NCBI RefSeq assembly: GCF_025642135.1
Contig: NZ_CP106793.1
Coordinates: 5,858,001-5,922,000 of the forward strand
DNA from: Streptomyces cynarae
GTDB taxonomy: Bacteria; Actinomycetota; Actinomycetes; Streptomycetales; Streptomycetaceae
Length of the DNA: 64,000 nt
Direction of reading: 5' to 3'
The stretch's first letter is position 1; the number at the start of each line of letters is the position of its first letter. Below, piece after piece: positions 9,171 to 18,460 of the stretch. The position numbers and the translations under genes are program-made. The notes beneath the pieces are model-generated. The model saw only the letters and a program-made list of their open reading frames with translations. It did not search any database and was not told the DNA's origin.

Positions 9171-10154
9171 TCAGTCAGGGATCTCGGTGAGAAGGCGTCC
9201 GGCCAGGAGGTCACCGACGAAAAACTCGAGGCTTGCGGCGAGACCCGCTACTTCATGACGGTTAGGGCGCGGCACGTACCCGTGCGTGAGCGCGCTGCGC
9301 ATCTCGTAACAGCGGGTGAAGAAAGCGGCGGGGGCTTTGCCCGAGTACGTGCGAGGCCCCAGGGTCCGGGCGAGTCGCCGCCCGGCTTGCCCGATCGACT
9401 CATTCCGCAACCATTTGAGGCTCCCTCGTAGCGACTCTCGCTCAGAGCGGGTGAGGTCAGCGTTGGCTTCGGTCGCCTCGATCATGGCGGTCACGTGCGC
9501 CTGGGCGGCATCCGAGCGGGGCTGGAGGTCGAGCAAGGTCTCAATCGCCATAGTCAGCATCAGAAGCCTCGAGTCCGCTGAAGGCTGGAAGAAGGAACCG
9601 CTGTACAGATCGAAGGCCAGCCGCTCAGGACCCTCCAGCGGGTCATGGAGCTGCGCGGCCTGCATGAGCACCAGGCGGTTCCGCTCCTCGGACGGACGCT
9701 TGCACGACTCGATGCTTGGCGCGGCGACGAAGCGAAGGCCTGGCTGATCTTCGAAGACTGTGACACCTGGCAGGTGTCCCAACACAGGGTGTCCCACTCG
9801 CTCGGCGAGCCACGCCTCACCCGCTTTCGTCAGGGTCCCGACGGGCTGTCGATCCCCAAAGTCGGCGGCTAGGTGCACCCGGGCGAAGGCACGACTAATA
9901 ACGTCCCGCCACCGTTCACCCTCTCTGGCAGCTTCGTCTTGGGTGGCGTATCCCTCGCCCCGGATCACGAGGTTGGTCGCATCACACAAGCGTTGGCCGA
10001 CGTCCCCGAAGGGCTTCAGCAAAACCTGTCGCTCTCCTTCGCCGCACAGTAAGAACTGGCTTTCGGTCAGTCCGAGCAGCGTCTGGCTCGGCATCGTGAA
10101 GGGGAGACGAAAGCAGTACACGGGCACCCCCGGAAGACGTAGCCAGTTCCTCAT
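9171..10154 (-). CDS. HEPN-like protein of unknown role
   Basis: About 327 aa if started at ATG 10154 (MRNWLRLPGVPVYC); the open frame runs to 10301 and the start is not fixed by a clear ribosome site. The N-terminal half has no recognised domain. The C-terminal third is helical (LLMLTMAIETLLD ... LTRSERESLRGSLKWLRNESI ... FFTRCYEMRSALTHGY). It contains the HEPN-type R-x4-H signature at R286-H291 (RSALTH), similar to Apea-like HEPN domains. HEPN domains are often RNases in toxin and defence systems. No partner is adjacent. Function inferred. Confidence 0.6.
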   Translation of the reverse strand: MRNWLRLPGVPVYCFRLPFTMPSQTLLGLTESQFLLCGEGERQVLLKPFGDVGQRLCDATNLVIRGEGYATQDEAAREGERWRDVISRAFARVHLAADFGDRQPVGTLTKAGEAWLAERVGHPVLGHLPGVTVFEDQPGLRFVAAPSIESCKRPSEERNRLVLMQAAQLHDPLEGPERLAFDLYSGSFFQPSADSRLLMLTMAIETLLDLQPRSDAAQAHVTAMIEATEANADLTRSERESLRGSLKWLRNESIGQAGRRLARTLGPRTYSGKAPAAFFTRCYEMRSALTHGYVPRPNRHEVAGLAASLEFFVGDLLAGRLLTEIPD

Positions 10155-10544
10155 GAGCCTAGTACTCCATTTGGACCTCGTTGCAGGTGAGTGGGATAAA
10201 CACGTCAGGTGTGAGGTGCTGGGCGGGAGCACGACGAGGAAGACAGGGTGCCAGCGGGACCGCACGCCCAGGACTGACAGCGACCGCAAGCCCCGCGCCA
10301 CCGGCGCGCTCTAAGCGCTGCCCGCACGCTTTCCAACTGTGGTGGTGGGGTGGTGGGCTGTGTCCGGGGCCGTTCCCTGCGTTCATGAGCGGATGCCCGG
10401 GGCGCACCCGGCTCATGGTCTCATCTGAACGGTCGTGAGCGGGGCTGAATGAGACGGGAACTCAGACGGATGGGCAGGCGGGGCTGAGGCGCCCGACCTG
10501 AAAGATTGCTGGTCTGACAGCTTCGTCCATACGAGGATGCTTCC
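10155..10544. other. non-coding stretch between divergent genes
   Basis: Separates the divergent 9171 (minus) and 10545 (plus) genes and should hold both promoters. No convincing -35/-10 pair or repeat was seen. Confidence 0.4.
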
Positions 10545-11168
10545 ATGCGCCGCGCAGACGAAGAGGAAGAGCCCCTCAAGTTGATCCGCCGCTACGTTAC
10601 GCCCGACCGGCGGTACCTCAAACTCGGCGGCAGCCTTCTCGGGATGGGCGGGCGTGAACGAACCAAGTTCCTGCAGAAGCTGGGTCAGGCGGCCGGGAAG
10701 ACCAGTCCTCGTGAGCTGGACACGCTGCTCGACGGTGGGTGGCGGGAGCGAAAGACGGCAGCGTGGCTCATCGCCGTGGCTGGCAGATCCGAGTTCCGGG
10801 ATCGCCTCGGCGAACTCCTGCTCGCCAGCGAAGGGCCCTACGCCGGGCAGGCTTACTGTGTCGCTCTGGCCATCTTCGGCACCAGGGCTGATGCTGACCT
10901 CCTGGTCGCTTACCTCGACCGCTACCTGCGGCGCCCCGACCTCTACTACGACCAGGAAGCCGCCCTCGGCGCGCTCCTGTTGCTCGACGCCAAGCTCGGT
11001 GCTGACTGCGCAGCCCGGTTCCTCGCACCTGAGGGACTCTGGCAGCAGTGGATCGACGGGCCGCCCAGCAAGGACCGCGAGGCCCCCGCCAGCTACCGAG
11101 AATTCATATGCGAGCTGTGCGCTTTCGCTGATGAGGCTGCCAAGCACTGCCCCGACAGGCTGACATGA
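10545..11168 (+). CDS. DUF6000 family protein
   Basis: 207 aa, soluble, no signal peptide. The whole length follows the Streptomyces DUF6000 pattern: LIRRYVTPDRRYLKL near the start, then GWRERKTAAWLIAV, FRDRLGELLLASE, YAGQAYCVALAIFGT, YLDRYLRRPDLYYDQ and FLAPEGLWQQW. These read as HEAT-like helical pairs. ATG at 10545 is preceded by GAGGA. Biochemical role unknown; family members are scattered through accessory regions. Confidence 0.8.
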   Translation: MRRADEEEEPLKLIRRYVTPDRRYLKLGGSLLGMGGRERTKFLQKLGQAAGKTSPRELDTLLDGGWRERKTAAWLIAVAGRSEFRDRLGELLLASEGPYAGQAYCVALAIFGTRADADLLVAYLDRYLRRPDLYYDQEAALGALLLLDAKLGADCAARFLAPEGLWQQWIDGPPSKDREAPASYREFICELCAFADEAAKHCPDRLT

Positions 11169-11216
11169 GCCCCCCGCCGAGGGTGGTCACCACCATCGCC
11201 CAGCGCGTTGTGCCCT

Positions 11217-11350
11217 CAGCTTGGGAAGCTGGGAGCGTTTCGTGGAGGTTGCTCGGCTGACCTGCTACGAAGCGGTTTCGGGGCTTGGGCCACCCATCGC
11301 GCTGCTCCCCGGTGTTCCCCGCACGACCTGGCACGGGTCTGGCACGGCCT
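11217..11350. repeat. degenerate repeat starting with a tRNA-like anticodon-arm palindrome (copy 1)
   Basis: Begins with CAGCTTGGGAAGCTG (11217-11231). This folds as an anticodon arm with loop TTGGGAA, that is a GGG (Pro) anticodon. Similarity to the copy at 44049-44191 continues for about 130 bases, including gagc.ttt, ctgacctg and tgttccccgc.cga.ctgg. Confidence 0.6.
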
Positions 11351-11450
11351 CTTCGCCGAGTAGCACTCGGAGGCTCCACATATGGGGGACAGGAGCTCGC
11401 GGCTGCAGTCGACACGTCCGAGACAGGGCCCAGCTCCGCCTTTCACTACA

Positions 11451-11931
11451 TCAGCAGAGATAATTGGGCTGGCTTGCCCAGTAGACGAGGTAAGCCCATG
11501 TTTGCGGACCGATTTGCCCATCGACTGTAATGCCTGCACACCGCTGGAATTTGCGCGTGGCACCATCTGTGAGCGGTCCGAAGTCACTGTTCAGGATGGG
11601 GAGATCCACGCGTTGTGTACCCCGAATGGAGAGATTCAGGTAGCACTGAGTCTGTTGTACAGCAGGTCCCTTCGAGCCTCGGCTGATGGACGGCCTGCTG
11701 TCGGTGTAGTTGCAAGAGGTCGCCGGACCTGTGGGCTGAACGTTAACGGGCGGCGTAACCGTCATAGTCACCGTTGTCGGAGGTTCCTTGGTTACGGTTG
11801 CAGTCGGCCCAATCGTTGTGGTGACCGGGCTAGGGGGAGGCTGAGTGTTCCCTCCGCCTGTTGTGACTGTGCTACAGCCCGTAGCGACTGCGGTGAGTGC
11901 CAGAAAGGCTTATTCCTGCGAGCCACCGCAT
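11451..11931 (-). pseudogene. peptidoglycan-binding lipoprotein, frameshifted in the signal peptide
   Basis: ATG at 11931 has an excellent ribosome site (AGGAGG, 8 bases upstream) and begins MRWLAGI. The frame then leaves the coding frame. One base beyond, near 11910-11913 (ATAAGCC on the minus strand), the other frame continues AFLALTAVATGC, a lipobox, followed by a Thr/Pro-rich linker and a PG_binding_1-like domain (SRGSKGPAVQQTQCYLN ... DFGPLTDGATRKFQRCAGITVDGQIGPQTWAYL). Removing one A restores a 159-aa lipoprotein. GTG at 11771 would allow only an unexported fragment. The cause is a real inactivating insertion or a sequencing error. The intact family anchors to the membrane and binds cell wall. 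Confidence 0.75.
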
Positions 11932-12525
11932 GCGCACCACCTCCTACGCAGGGTTAGGCTCGAAGACACCTCTGTCCCACGATGCCCTGCGGCCGTGTCA
12001 TCCGCATCTTGGCTCGCTAGTCCCTTCGGGTTGGAGCCAGTAGGGGCCTCATAAGCGATGCCACATGGCGTTTGGGCTCCGGCCCCGTCAGTTCCCGCAC
12101 GATCTGACACGACCTCTTCATCCGAACTCTCGGCCCGGTGGTCATTGCGGTCCGGGACGCTGGTCGTGAGGTCATCGGAGGGCGTTGACAGCCACCTCCG
12201 GTTGCGGTGGTTGCTGTACTTCGCTGCTGTACCGCAACTGCATCCCGCCCGTGGGCAACTCGGCATGAACCTGCGATTTGCGTGGCCTGCGTCGATCGGT
12301 GGTTGCTCCCTCCCCCGAGCGCCCGGGCCGTTGTTGAGGGGACCAGGAGTTTCGCGTTATCGGACCAAACCGCCTACCCACGAGCGCCGTTGTCCACCTC
12401 CGTCATCCCCGCCAGCAGCCGTCACTCGCTGATGGCTTAGGCTCGCGGCCTGCTCCGTGACCGCGGCCCGCGTCGCCGCGACCGGAGCCCGCTGGTTCTT
12501 CTTGCAGGACGATGGGGTGGGACAC
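11932..12525. other. intergenic repeat-rich stretch
   Basis: No supported gene. It holds a partial match at 12091-12120 to the tail of the 11217 repeat (gttcccgcacgatctg), and the structured element at 12210-12238. Around 12296-12345 it also resembles 8868-8920 (ggccgttgttgagg.gaccag). Confidence 0.5.
12210..12238. repeat. structured repeat, copy A
   Basis: Stem GTTGCTGTAC / GTACCGCAAC around loop TTCGCTGCT. Copy B is at 15967-15995. One internal mismatch position is the same in both copies. Confidence 0.5.
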
Positions 12526-15500
12526 ATGACATTTCGACGGAGGCTCAGATCCGGGTCGGCGGCGCTTGTGGTCGCCGCGGCGATAGCTGGTGCGGTTCCC
12601 GGGCACGCGCTGGCGGTGACGAGCGGCACGCCGACTGAGGTCACGACGCTGCCCGCGCCGCAGCTCGCGGCGTTCCGGGGGGACATGCCGCTGGTGGCGG
12701 GTGCGAGTGGCTTCCTGCACCGGGAGCAGGGGCTGCCGGGCTACACGTGGACCGACTACGCGTCCGGGACGGACACCCCGCAGCCGCAACTGACCGCCGT
12801 GGCGCTGACCAACACGAACTTCTTCTCCGCCGGGGGCGACCACGTTGCCTACCAGAACGACGCGACACTGGACGTCGGTGACCCGACCCTGGCTGGCAGC
12901 TGGGTCAGCTACGACCTCTCGTCCCTCGGCGGCACCTTGCTGCACACCGTCGTCGCCGTCGGCGCGAACGGGACCCGCGCCCTGGTGCGGGAGACCGGCG
13001 GTGTCCATCTGCTCCAGCTCAACGCTGACGGCACGGTCACCGAGGTCGCCATGACCGGCCTGCCGTCGAGTACCGACTACATCAACGACGCCGTCGCGTA
13101 CCAGAGCGCCGGCGACTACGTGACGGTCCGCAGCACCCCGAAGCCCGGCGTCACCGGCACCACCGCGTTCTACCTCGTGCGACTGGACACGGGCGCGGCA
13201 ACCGCGGCGACGGCTGTCACCCCGCCCAGCGCCGTGGCCCCAACCGTCCACGGCGACTACCTGACCTGGCCCTCGAACGGCGGCATCTCGCTGGTCCCGG
13301 TCGCCGACGTCCTCGCGGGGAGGACGGTCACCCCGACGCAGGTCCTGGCACCGGCCGGTTCAGGCATGCTGCTCGACTACGACGTCGTCGGCCAGCAGAT
13401 CGTCATGGTGACCCGGGCCTCGTCGAGCGCACCGCCCGTGCTCAACGCCGTCCCGATCGCGGGCGGCCCGGCCACTCAGCTCGACGCCACGGTGACCGGG
13501 TTGCAGCCGACTCTCGGTACCAGGGTTCACCCTTATCTGCCCCAGGGGCCCGGGGGCGCTCTCGTCATCGGCGGCACCAGCACCAGCCAGGCCGTGCAGC
13601 GGCTCACTGCGGCAACGGACGGAAGCGTGAACGTGACCGCCGTGCGGCAGTTGCCGCCCCCGGCCGAGACCACCGCCACGCTGTCGATGGCGCACGGTCA
13701 GGTGCGCCAGGTCCTCACCGTTCCGCAGCTCAACGCCGCCACGCGCTTCGCGATGGCGACCACACCGCTGACCGGCTCCGGCAGCACCATCGGCAAGACG
13801 ACGACCGGCTACCTGAGCGACGGCGGCCAGCCGCTGCAGGCCGGTCCCTGCGCGGTGGACGCCTTCTGCGTGCGTGAGACGGATGGCAACTCCTACGGGC
13901 CGGTGTACACGACCACCACGGCGACCTCCGCCCGGGTGTTCATCAGCGGCCTCAGCCCGGAGACCTTCTCCTCGCCCGACACCCGCGTCGTGGACGCGGA
14001 CAGCGAGTTCGTGCTCATCGACTCGGCCGGCTCCCAATACCTCTGGGAGCCAGGCCAGAGCGCGATGATTCCTCTGGGGTCGGCGAGCGGGGCGACGGTG
14101 TGGATGGGCACGCTCTGGCGGGCCACCGCGCCCGGCCAGATCCAGGCCAGCACGCCCCACACGGGGCTGGGCAGCGCGCCCACCCTCCAGCGGACTATCA
14201 GCACCGGGGCGTCCTGCACGCCCAGCGAAGTGCAAGTGGCGCAACACTGGCTCTACTGGAGCTGTGGCAGCAGCGGCCCGGCCGGGGTCTACGATCTGGC
14301 CACCAACGTGAAGTTCAGCGTCGACGCCGGCCCAGTGCTGCTGGGTGACGGCTATCTGGTGCGTCACGACGCGGCAAACGGTGAGCTGCGGCTGACCGAC
14401 GTGCACGCGGACTCCGTTGGCGCGACCCCTGTGCTGGCCACTTTCTCGCAGGCCGCCGGGGCGAGCGACGACCGGGGCATCGACTGGACCGTGGACCGCA
14501 CCAGCGGTGACGTTGCCTACACCCGGACAACATCGTCCACGTGCTGACCACGGGCGTGCCCGCGTCCCCGGTCGCGGCCAACGCGGGGGCCTGGAACAAC
14601 TTCATCACGCCCGGCCAGGCGTGGAACTTCCGTTTCGAGGCCAGCCGTCCGCTGGCGAACTGGCAGTTGGTGATCCGCCGGACGACCACCGGACAGGTCG
14701 TCCACAGCTACACCGGTGGCCCGACCGCCGCTCAGGGCTCCATGAGCTGGGACGGCATCCTCCAGGCCAAGACGGCCGCCTTCAATGGCTCCTACGACTG
14801 GCAGCTGCTGACCGTCCCCGCGGACGCGCCCGGCGCCGCTGCGACGCAGGCGGCCTCCGGCACGATGGGTGTCTTCTATGGCCGGATGCCCTTCCGCTCC
14901 TACGGCGAGAACGGCCGGTCCACCCTGCTCGGCGTACTGAAGCAGTCCGCCTTCGGGTACCGCAACGGCTACGGCATGGACTACGAGGGCAACGGCCATG
15001 GCGGCTACTCCAGCCCGGTCGCGTCGAGCTACTGGAACCTCGGTACCGGCTCCGGTCAACTCAACGCGGTCGTGCCCTTCGGCGACATCAATGGCGACGG
15101 CTTCAACGACATTCTCGTCCGGACCAGCGGCGGCGAGTTGGAGTACTACCCGAACCAAGCGGCGGGCGGCGTCCTCAACAACACCTCGCCGAAGGCGCTC
15201 GGTGGGGGCTGGAACATCTACAACCGGCTGGTCTCGGTCGGCGACCTGAACCGGGACGGCCACGACGACCTGATCGCCCGCGATGCTTCGGGCGAGCTGT
15301 GGATGTACCCCGGTACGGGCAGGGGCGGCTTCGGTTCCCGGGTCGCGCTCGGCAGGGGCTGGAACACCTACACCCGGATCGTCGGCGTCGGCGACGTGAA
15401 CGGCGACCGCAACGGCGACCTGCTGGCGGTCGACACCGCGGGCGGGCTCTGGCGCTACCTGGGCAACGGCAACGGCGGCTTCAACTCTCGGGTGAAGACC

Positions 15501-15686
15501 GGCACGGGCTACCAGATCTACACGGCGATGGTCGGCGTCGGCGACGTGGACGGTCACGGGCTCGATTCGGTCGTCGCCCGTGACACCTCCGGCGTGCTGT
15601 GGCGGTACGACTTCACCGCCTCCGGCTCGCTGCTCTCGCGGGTCCGCATCGGCAGCGGGTGGAACATCTTCTCCGACCTCTACTGA
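12526..15686 (+). pseudogene. secreted beta-propeller / FG-GAP (VCBS) repeat protein, split by one frameshift
   Basis: ATG at 12526 follows GGGGTGGG and starts a signal peptide (MTFRRRLRSG ... AIAGAVPGHALA). Frame 1 runs to TGA at 14547 as a beta-rich propeller-like domain. The second frame continues to 15686 with the matching C-terminal part: a Big-like domain and four FG-GAP-like repeats (GDINGDGFNDIL, GDLNRDGHDDLIARD, GDVNGDRNGDLLAVD, GDVDGHGLDSVVARD). The break is at about 14520-14527 (tacacccggac): one additional C would give YTPDNIVHVLTTG and join the frames. Together the pieces would form a secreted protein of about 1050 aa, a common Streptomyces type. The break is either a recent mutation or a homopolymer error. 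Ligand unknown. Confidence 0.8.
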
Positions 15687-15745
15687 TCCTCCGCCGCTAC
15701 GGGCCGTCCGGCCCCGCCACTGAAACCAGGCCGCCAACCCCCGAC

Positions 15746-15774
15746 CCTCCCGCGCGGACGACCCGCGCGGGAGG
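15746..15774 (+). terminator. hairpin after FG-GAP gene
   Basis: 12-bp perfect arms CCTCCCGCGCGG (15746-15757) and 15763-15774 with a 5-base loop, 59 bases after the stop. Confidence 0.75.
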
Positions 15775-15820
15775 AGCCGGTCAGGGACGGCTGTCAGCCT
15801 TGGTCGTCGATAAGCACCCT

Positions 15821-15855
15821 CCGACGGCCCCAGGGATAACCCCCGGGGCCGTCGG
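15821..15855. terminator. second GC hairpin
   Basis: CCGACGGCCCC (15821-15831) pairs with GGGGCCGTCGG (15845-15855), loop 13 bases. Confidence 0.6.
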
Positions 15856-15966
15856 CGTTACTCGCTTTCAGGCCCTCTTGATGTGAACTACAGGCTAGGC
15901 GGCTGAGGTTGCTGGGCTGGTCAGCCTGACTGTGAGAGGCATGGGGGGTTGGCGCCGGTCGGTGGA

Positions 15967-15995
15967 GTTGCTGCACTTCTCTGCTGTGCTGCAAC
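15967..15995. repeat. structured repeat, copy B
   Basis: GTTGCTGCAC / GTGCTGCAAC around loop TTCTCTGCT. Compared with copy A (12210), a T-A pair is replaced by C-G, a compensatory change that keeps the stem. Confidence 0.5.
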
Positions 15996-16271
15996 GGCTC
16001 TGCAGGCCCCTTGGGACCCGGGCAACGCGGCAGGTCACGGCCCTGCATGTGACGACTCAAACGCAACCAGTCCTCGAATAGTCCTACCGCCGACTGAGCA
16101 CCGCTTTAGGAGTTCGATCCGAGCCTGCTCCGGCTGCGGTCGTCGGCTGGTGCGACGGCCGGACAGGAACGCTGGTGTACGTCTCTGTCCGGCGTCGTTG
16201 ATGTCAGCCGTGGATGTCAGAAGCCTTCTGATCCGTAGCTCTACAGAGATTGGTCGGGGACGGTCATACCG

Positions 16272-16424
16272 GTTGCTCGGGCTTGTCTGAGGGGGAGGTC
16301 GGGGCGGTTGCTGGGGTTGCTGTACAGCTGCCGCAGCTTTGCTGGCGTAAGCGAGGTTGTTGCGGCTGGTCAGGGTGTCGGGGTGGGCGTCGCCCAGGGC
16401 CTCCTCGCATTGGGCGAGGGTGGC
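16272..16424 (-). pseudogene. TPR (tetratricopeptide) gene remnant
   Basis: The minus strand reads ATLAQCEEALGDAHPDTLTS then RNNLAYA, the signature end of Streptomyces TPR/NB-ARC-type regulators, then a Gln/Pro tail. No upstream repeats or start remain. Confidence 0.55.
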
Positions 16425-16567
16425 CCCCGGCAGGGGGATGGTGCGGGCTGTGTGTCCGGCGGGAGCCTTGCCGGGGGGACCGCGACCGCCCGCCCGGGAG
16501 CGACGCGGCGGCGTGGAATCGCTCGCGGAGACGCCGGAACCTGATCGGCAGTCGGTGTGGTGCCGCT

Positions 16568-17728
16568 TCAGACGACGGAAGACCAGTTGGTGACCGAGAA
16601 GGGGATCGCCGGGCACATTCGGGGGCGCTGCAACTGGTGCGGGCCGCAATCGAAGACACCCCCATCCGTCCAGAGGAAGAACTGGTACGGATTTGCGGGA
16701 AGTCCGCGCACCGCGAAGCGTCCCGAAGCATTTTTGATTTCCTGCTGGTGCAGCCCCAAGGAATCCCTGCACTCGGCTTCCAACAGGAAGTTGCAATCTT
16801 GCACTCCGGACGAAAGGCTCGCACGCAGCCCTCCGGGCTCGGTGCCGTTACCGAGGTCGATCTTCTTGTGCGAGAAGTACGGCTTTCCGAAGTAGTCGTC
16901 GGGGCTGAGTGAGTACGGCGTCTTCGGCTCGGAGAGATTGAAATGAATTCCGTCGTAGGCGCCCCCGCCCTCGGGGCGGACCAGGATGACCGTCTTCGCA
17001 GCGGCGGGGCCGCATCTCACGTCCTTGGCCCTCATGCCGGTGATCGTCAGGCCCGCCGATCTGTCGCTGAAGAGATCGATGAGCCACGAGGACGAGTATC
17101 CGTCGGACTTGTCCCAGCCAGGGTCCTCAAGACCGTGGCCACCGTGGGTCGCGGCCAGTTCTTCCACCTCCCCGAAGTCGGGGCTGTCGTCGGCGCCGGA
17201 TTCCAGGAAGGTGGCAGTCTCGGTACGGGTCAGCGGGCGATCCAGTACATAAGCCATGTAGAGCGGGTCCGCGTCCACGCGAGTGGACGCCGTGAAAGCT
17301 GGACCCTCACGGTCGAGGTTCTCCTCGACCTGCTTCGAGTGGCGTGTCGTCGGCTCGGTAGCGAAATAGTCGCGAGCAGCCGGAACGAGCCAGGCGAGAA
17401 GACCAATGACGGCGCCGCACGCCAGAGTCCACAGGACCCTCCGTCGTCTCTGTCCCGGCGGGCTCTCCAGCGTGCCCGGCACGAGAGCCTCGGCGATCAG
17501 TTCGCGCCGACGTAGCCTGGGCGGACTCGGGTCGGGCGCTCCGGCCGCGAAGGCGAAAGTCGTCGCGCCTCGGGCCGACGCGGGTGGAGTGGCCGCCGGA
17601 GCCGGGCCGATGCCCGTGCTCTGCGGGGCTGATACGGGCCCGGAAGGCAGTGCGGCCCCGGTGGGCGGTGCGGAGTGCGTGTTGCTCGTGGCGGAGGAGG
17701 TCGCCGCCTCCGGGTCCGTACCGTGCAT
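16568..17728 (-). CDS. single-pass membrane protein of unknown function
   Basis: 386 aa from ATG 17728. Residues 1-75 are Pro/Ala/Ser rich and probably cytoplasmic and disordered. RRRR (94-97) precedes one membrane helix at about 98-117 (VLWTLACGAVIGLLAWLVPAA). About 265 extracytoplasmic residues follow with several cysteines (DVRCGP, VQDCNF, EAECRD, VFDCGPH, PRMCPA), suggesting disulfides. No family recognised. It stands alone between repeat-rich intergenic stretches. Confidence 0.65.
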   Translation of the reverse strand: MHGTDPEAATSSATSNTHSAPPTGAALPSGPVSAPQSTGIGPAPAATPPASARGATTFAFAAGAPDPSPPRLRRRELIAEALVPGTLESPPGQRRRRVLWTLACGAVIGLLAWLVPAARDYFATEPTTRHSKQVEENLDREGPAFTASTRVDADPLYMAYVLDRPLTRTETATFLESGADDSPDFGEVEELAATHGGHGLEDPGWDKSDGYSSSWLIDLFSDRSAGLTITGMRAKDVRCGPAAAKTVILVRPEGGGAYDGIHFNLSEPKTPYSLSPDDYFGKPYFSHKKIDLGNGTEPGGLRASLSSGVQDCNFLLEAECRDSLGLHQQEIKNASGRFAVRGLPANPYQFFLWTDGGVFDCGPHQLQRPRMCPAIPFSVTNWSSVV

Positions 17729-18093
17729 GGCGCCCTCGCGGGGAATCGACCGATGGGAAGAGGCCCTTATGATGCCCGCTGACCAGGATGATGCTCAACG
17801 GCCCTCCGCGGACCCCAGGTTCCACGAAGTTCTCCGTCCCGCCCGGCTCACTGCCGCGCCCCCACCTCACCGCCCCTCCGTCTAGGTCCCGACCGTGCTG
17901 TCGTAAAGCGGCGCAGGGCGTCGGGGAGCGGGGTGATGTCGGGGGACGTGGGGACTGGGGACCCTAGCCCTCCCCGGCGGGGCCTTCGCCTCCCGCCGCT
18001 AATTCGCCGAGGCCATCACCGAGCCGGCGGCTCGGGGTGGCGAGTGGCAGGCAATGTCACTCTCCACTCACTCGCGAACAGTGACACACAACG
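17729..18093. other. upstream region of the membrane protein gene
   Basis: No supported gene; short frames here lack ribosome sites. It presumably holds the promoter of the minus-strand 17728 gene. Confidence 0.4.
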
Positions 18094-18134
18094 ACAGAGA
18101 CCCGGGCTCTGTGGGACTGAGTCCGGGTCTCTGT
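18094..18134. terminator. hairpin
   Basis: Perfect 12-bp arms ACAGAGACCCGG (18094-18105) and CCGGGTCTCTGT (18123-18134), loop 17 bases. It lies beside the tRNA remnant and is probably its old terminator. Confidence 0.55.
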
Positions 18135-18184
18135 GGTGGGCAATCTCGCTGGTCAGCGGGTTGATCACGCTGTCCGAGCTGGAG

Positions 18185-18230
18185 TGCCCCCGGCAGGATT
18201 CGATCCTGCGCACACGGCTCCGGAGGGCCT
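18185..18230 (-). pseudogene. 3' half of tRNA-Arg(CCG), decayed; probable old attachment site
   Basis: On the minus strand: anticodon loop CTCCGGA (18225-18219), T arm GCAGG-ATCGAAT-CCTGC (18209-18193), acceptor strand CGGGGGC (18192-18186) and discriminator A (18185). No matching 5' half or D arm is found upstream, and the T loop has A in place of the invariant T. A tRNA 3' half without its 5' half is the classic trace of integration into a tRNA gene. Confidence 0.65.
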
Positions 18231-18460
18231 TTCATCTCGCAGTAAACGTGCTGGTCAAGACCTCTTTCCTCACAAGGTGCGGGTGACCAGTCCACGGGTG
18301 GTCCAGAGGGTCACTGCGCCCTTGGCGACGGCTCGCTTGTTAGGGCTGTGTAGCCGTCGGTCGCGGTGACTGTGCCAGTCGCTGGCACCGGTGACGGCGT
18401 CCTTCAGCTACCTGCACCACCGACTTGCGCACGCGACGGGACCCTGCGGTATTGCATCAG

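Larger units (their letters stand above)
15856..16567. other. intergenic repeat and remnant zone
   Basis: No intact gene. It contains structured repeat copy B (15967-15995), an 18-base match (16102-16119) to 8944-8961, a 16-base match (16227-16242, TCTGATCCGTAGCTCT) to 46631-46646, and a TPR-gene remnant on the minus strand. Confidence 0.55.

Noticed and set aside
11217..11300. A real tRNA-Pro gene
   Set aside because: Only the anticodon arm is present; no T arm, D arm or acceptor stem can be formed.
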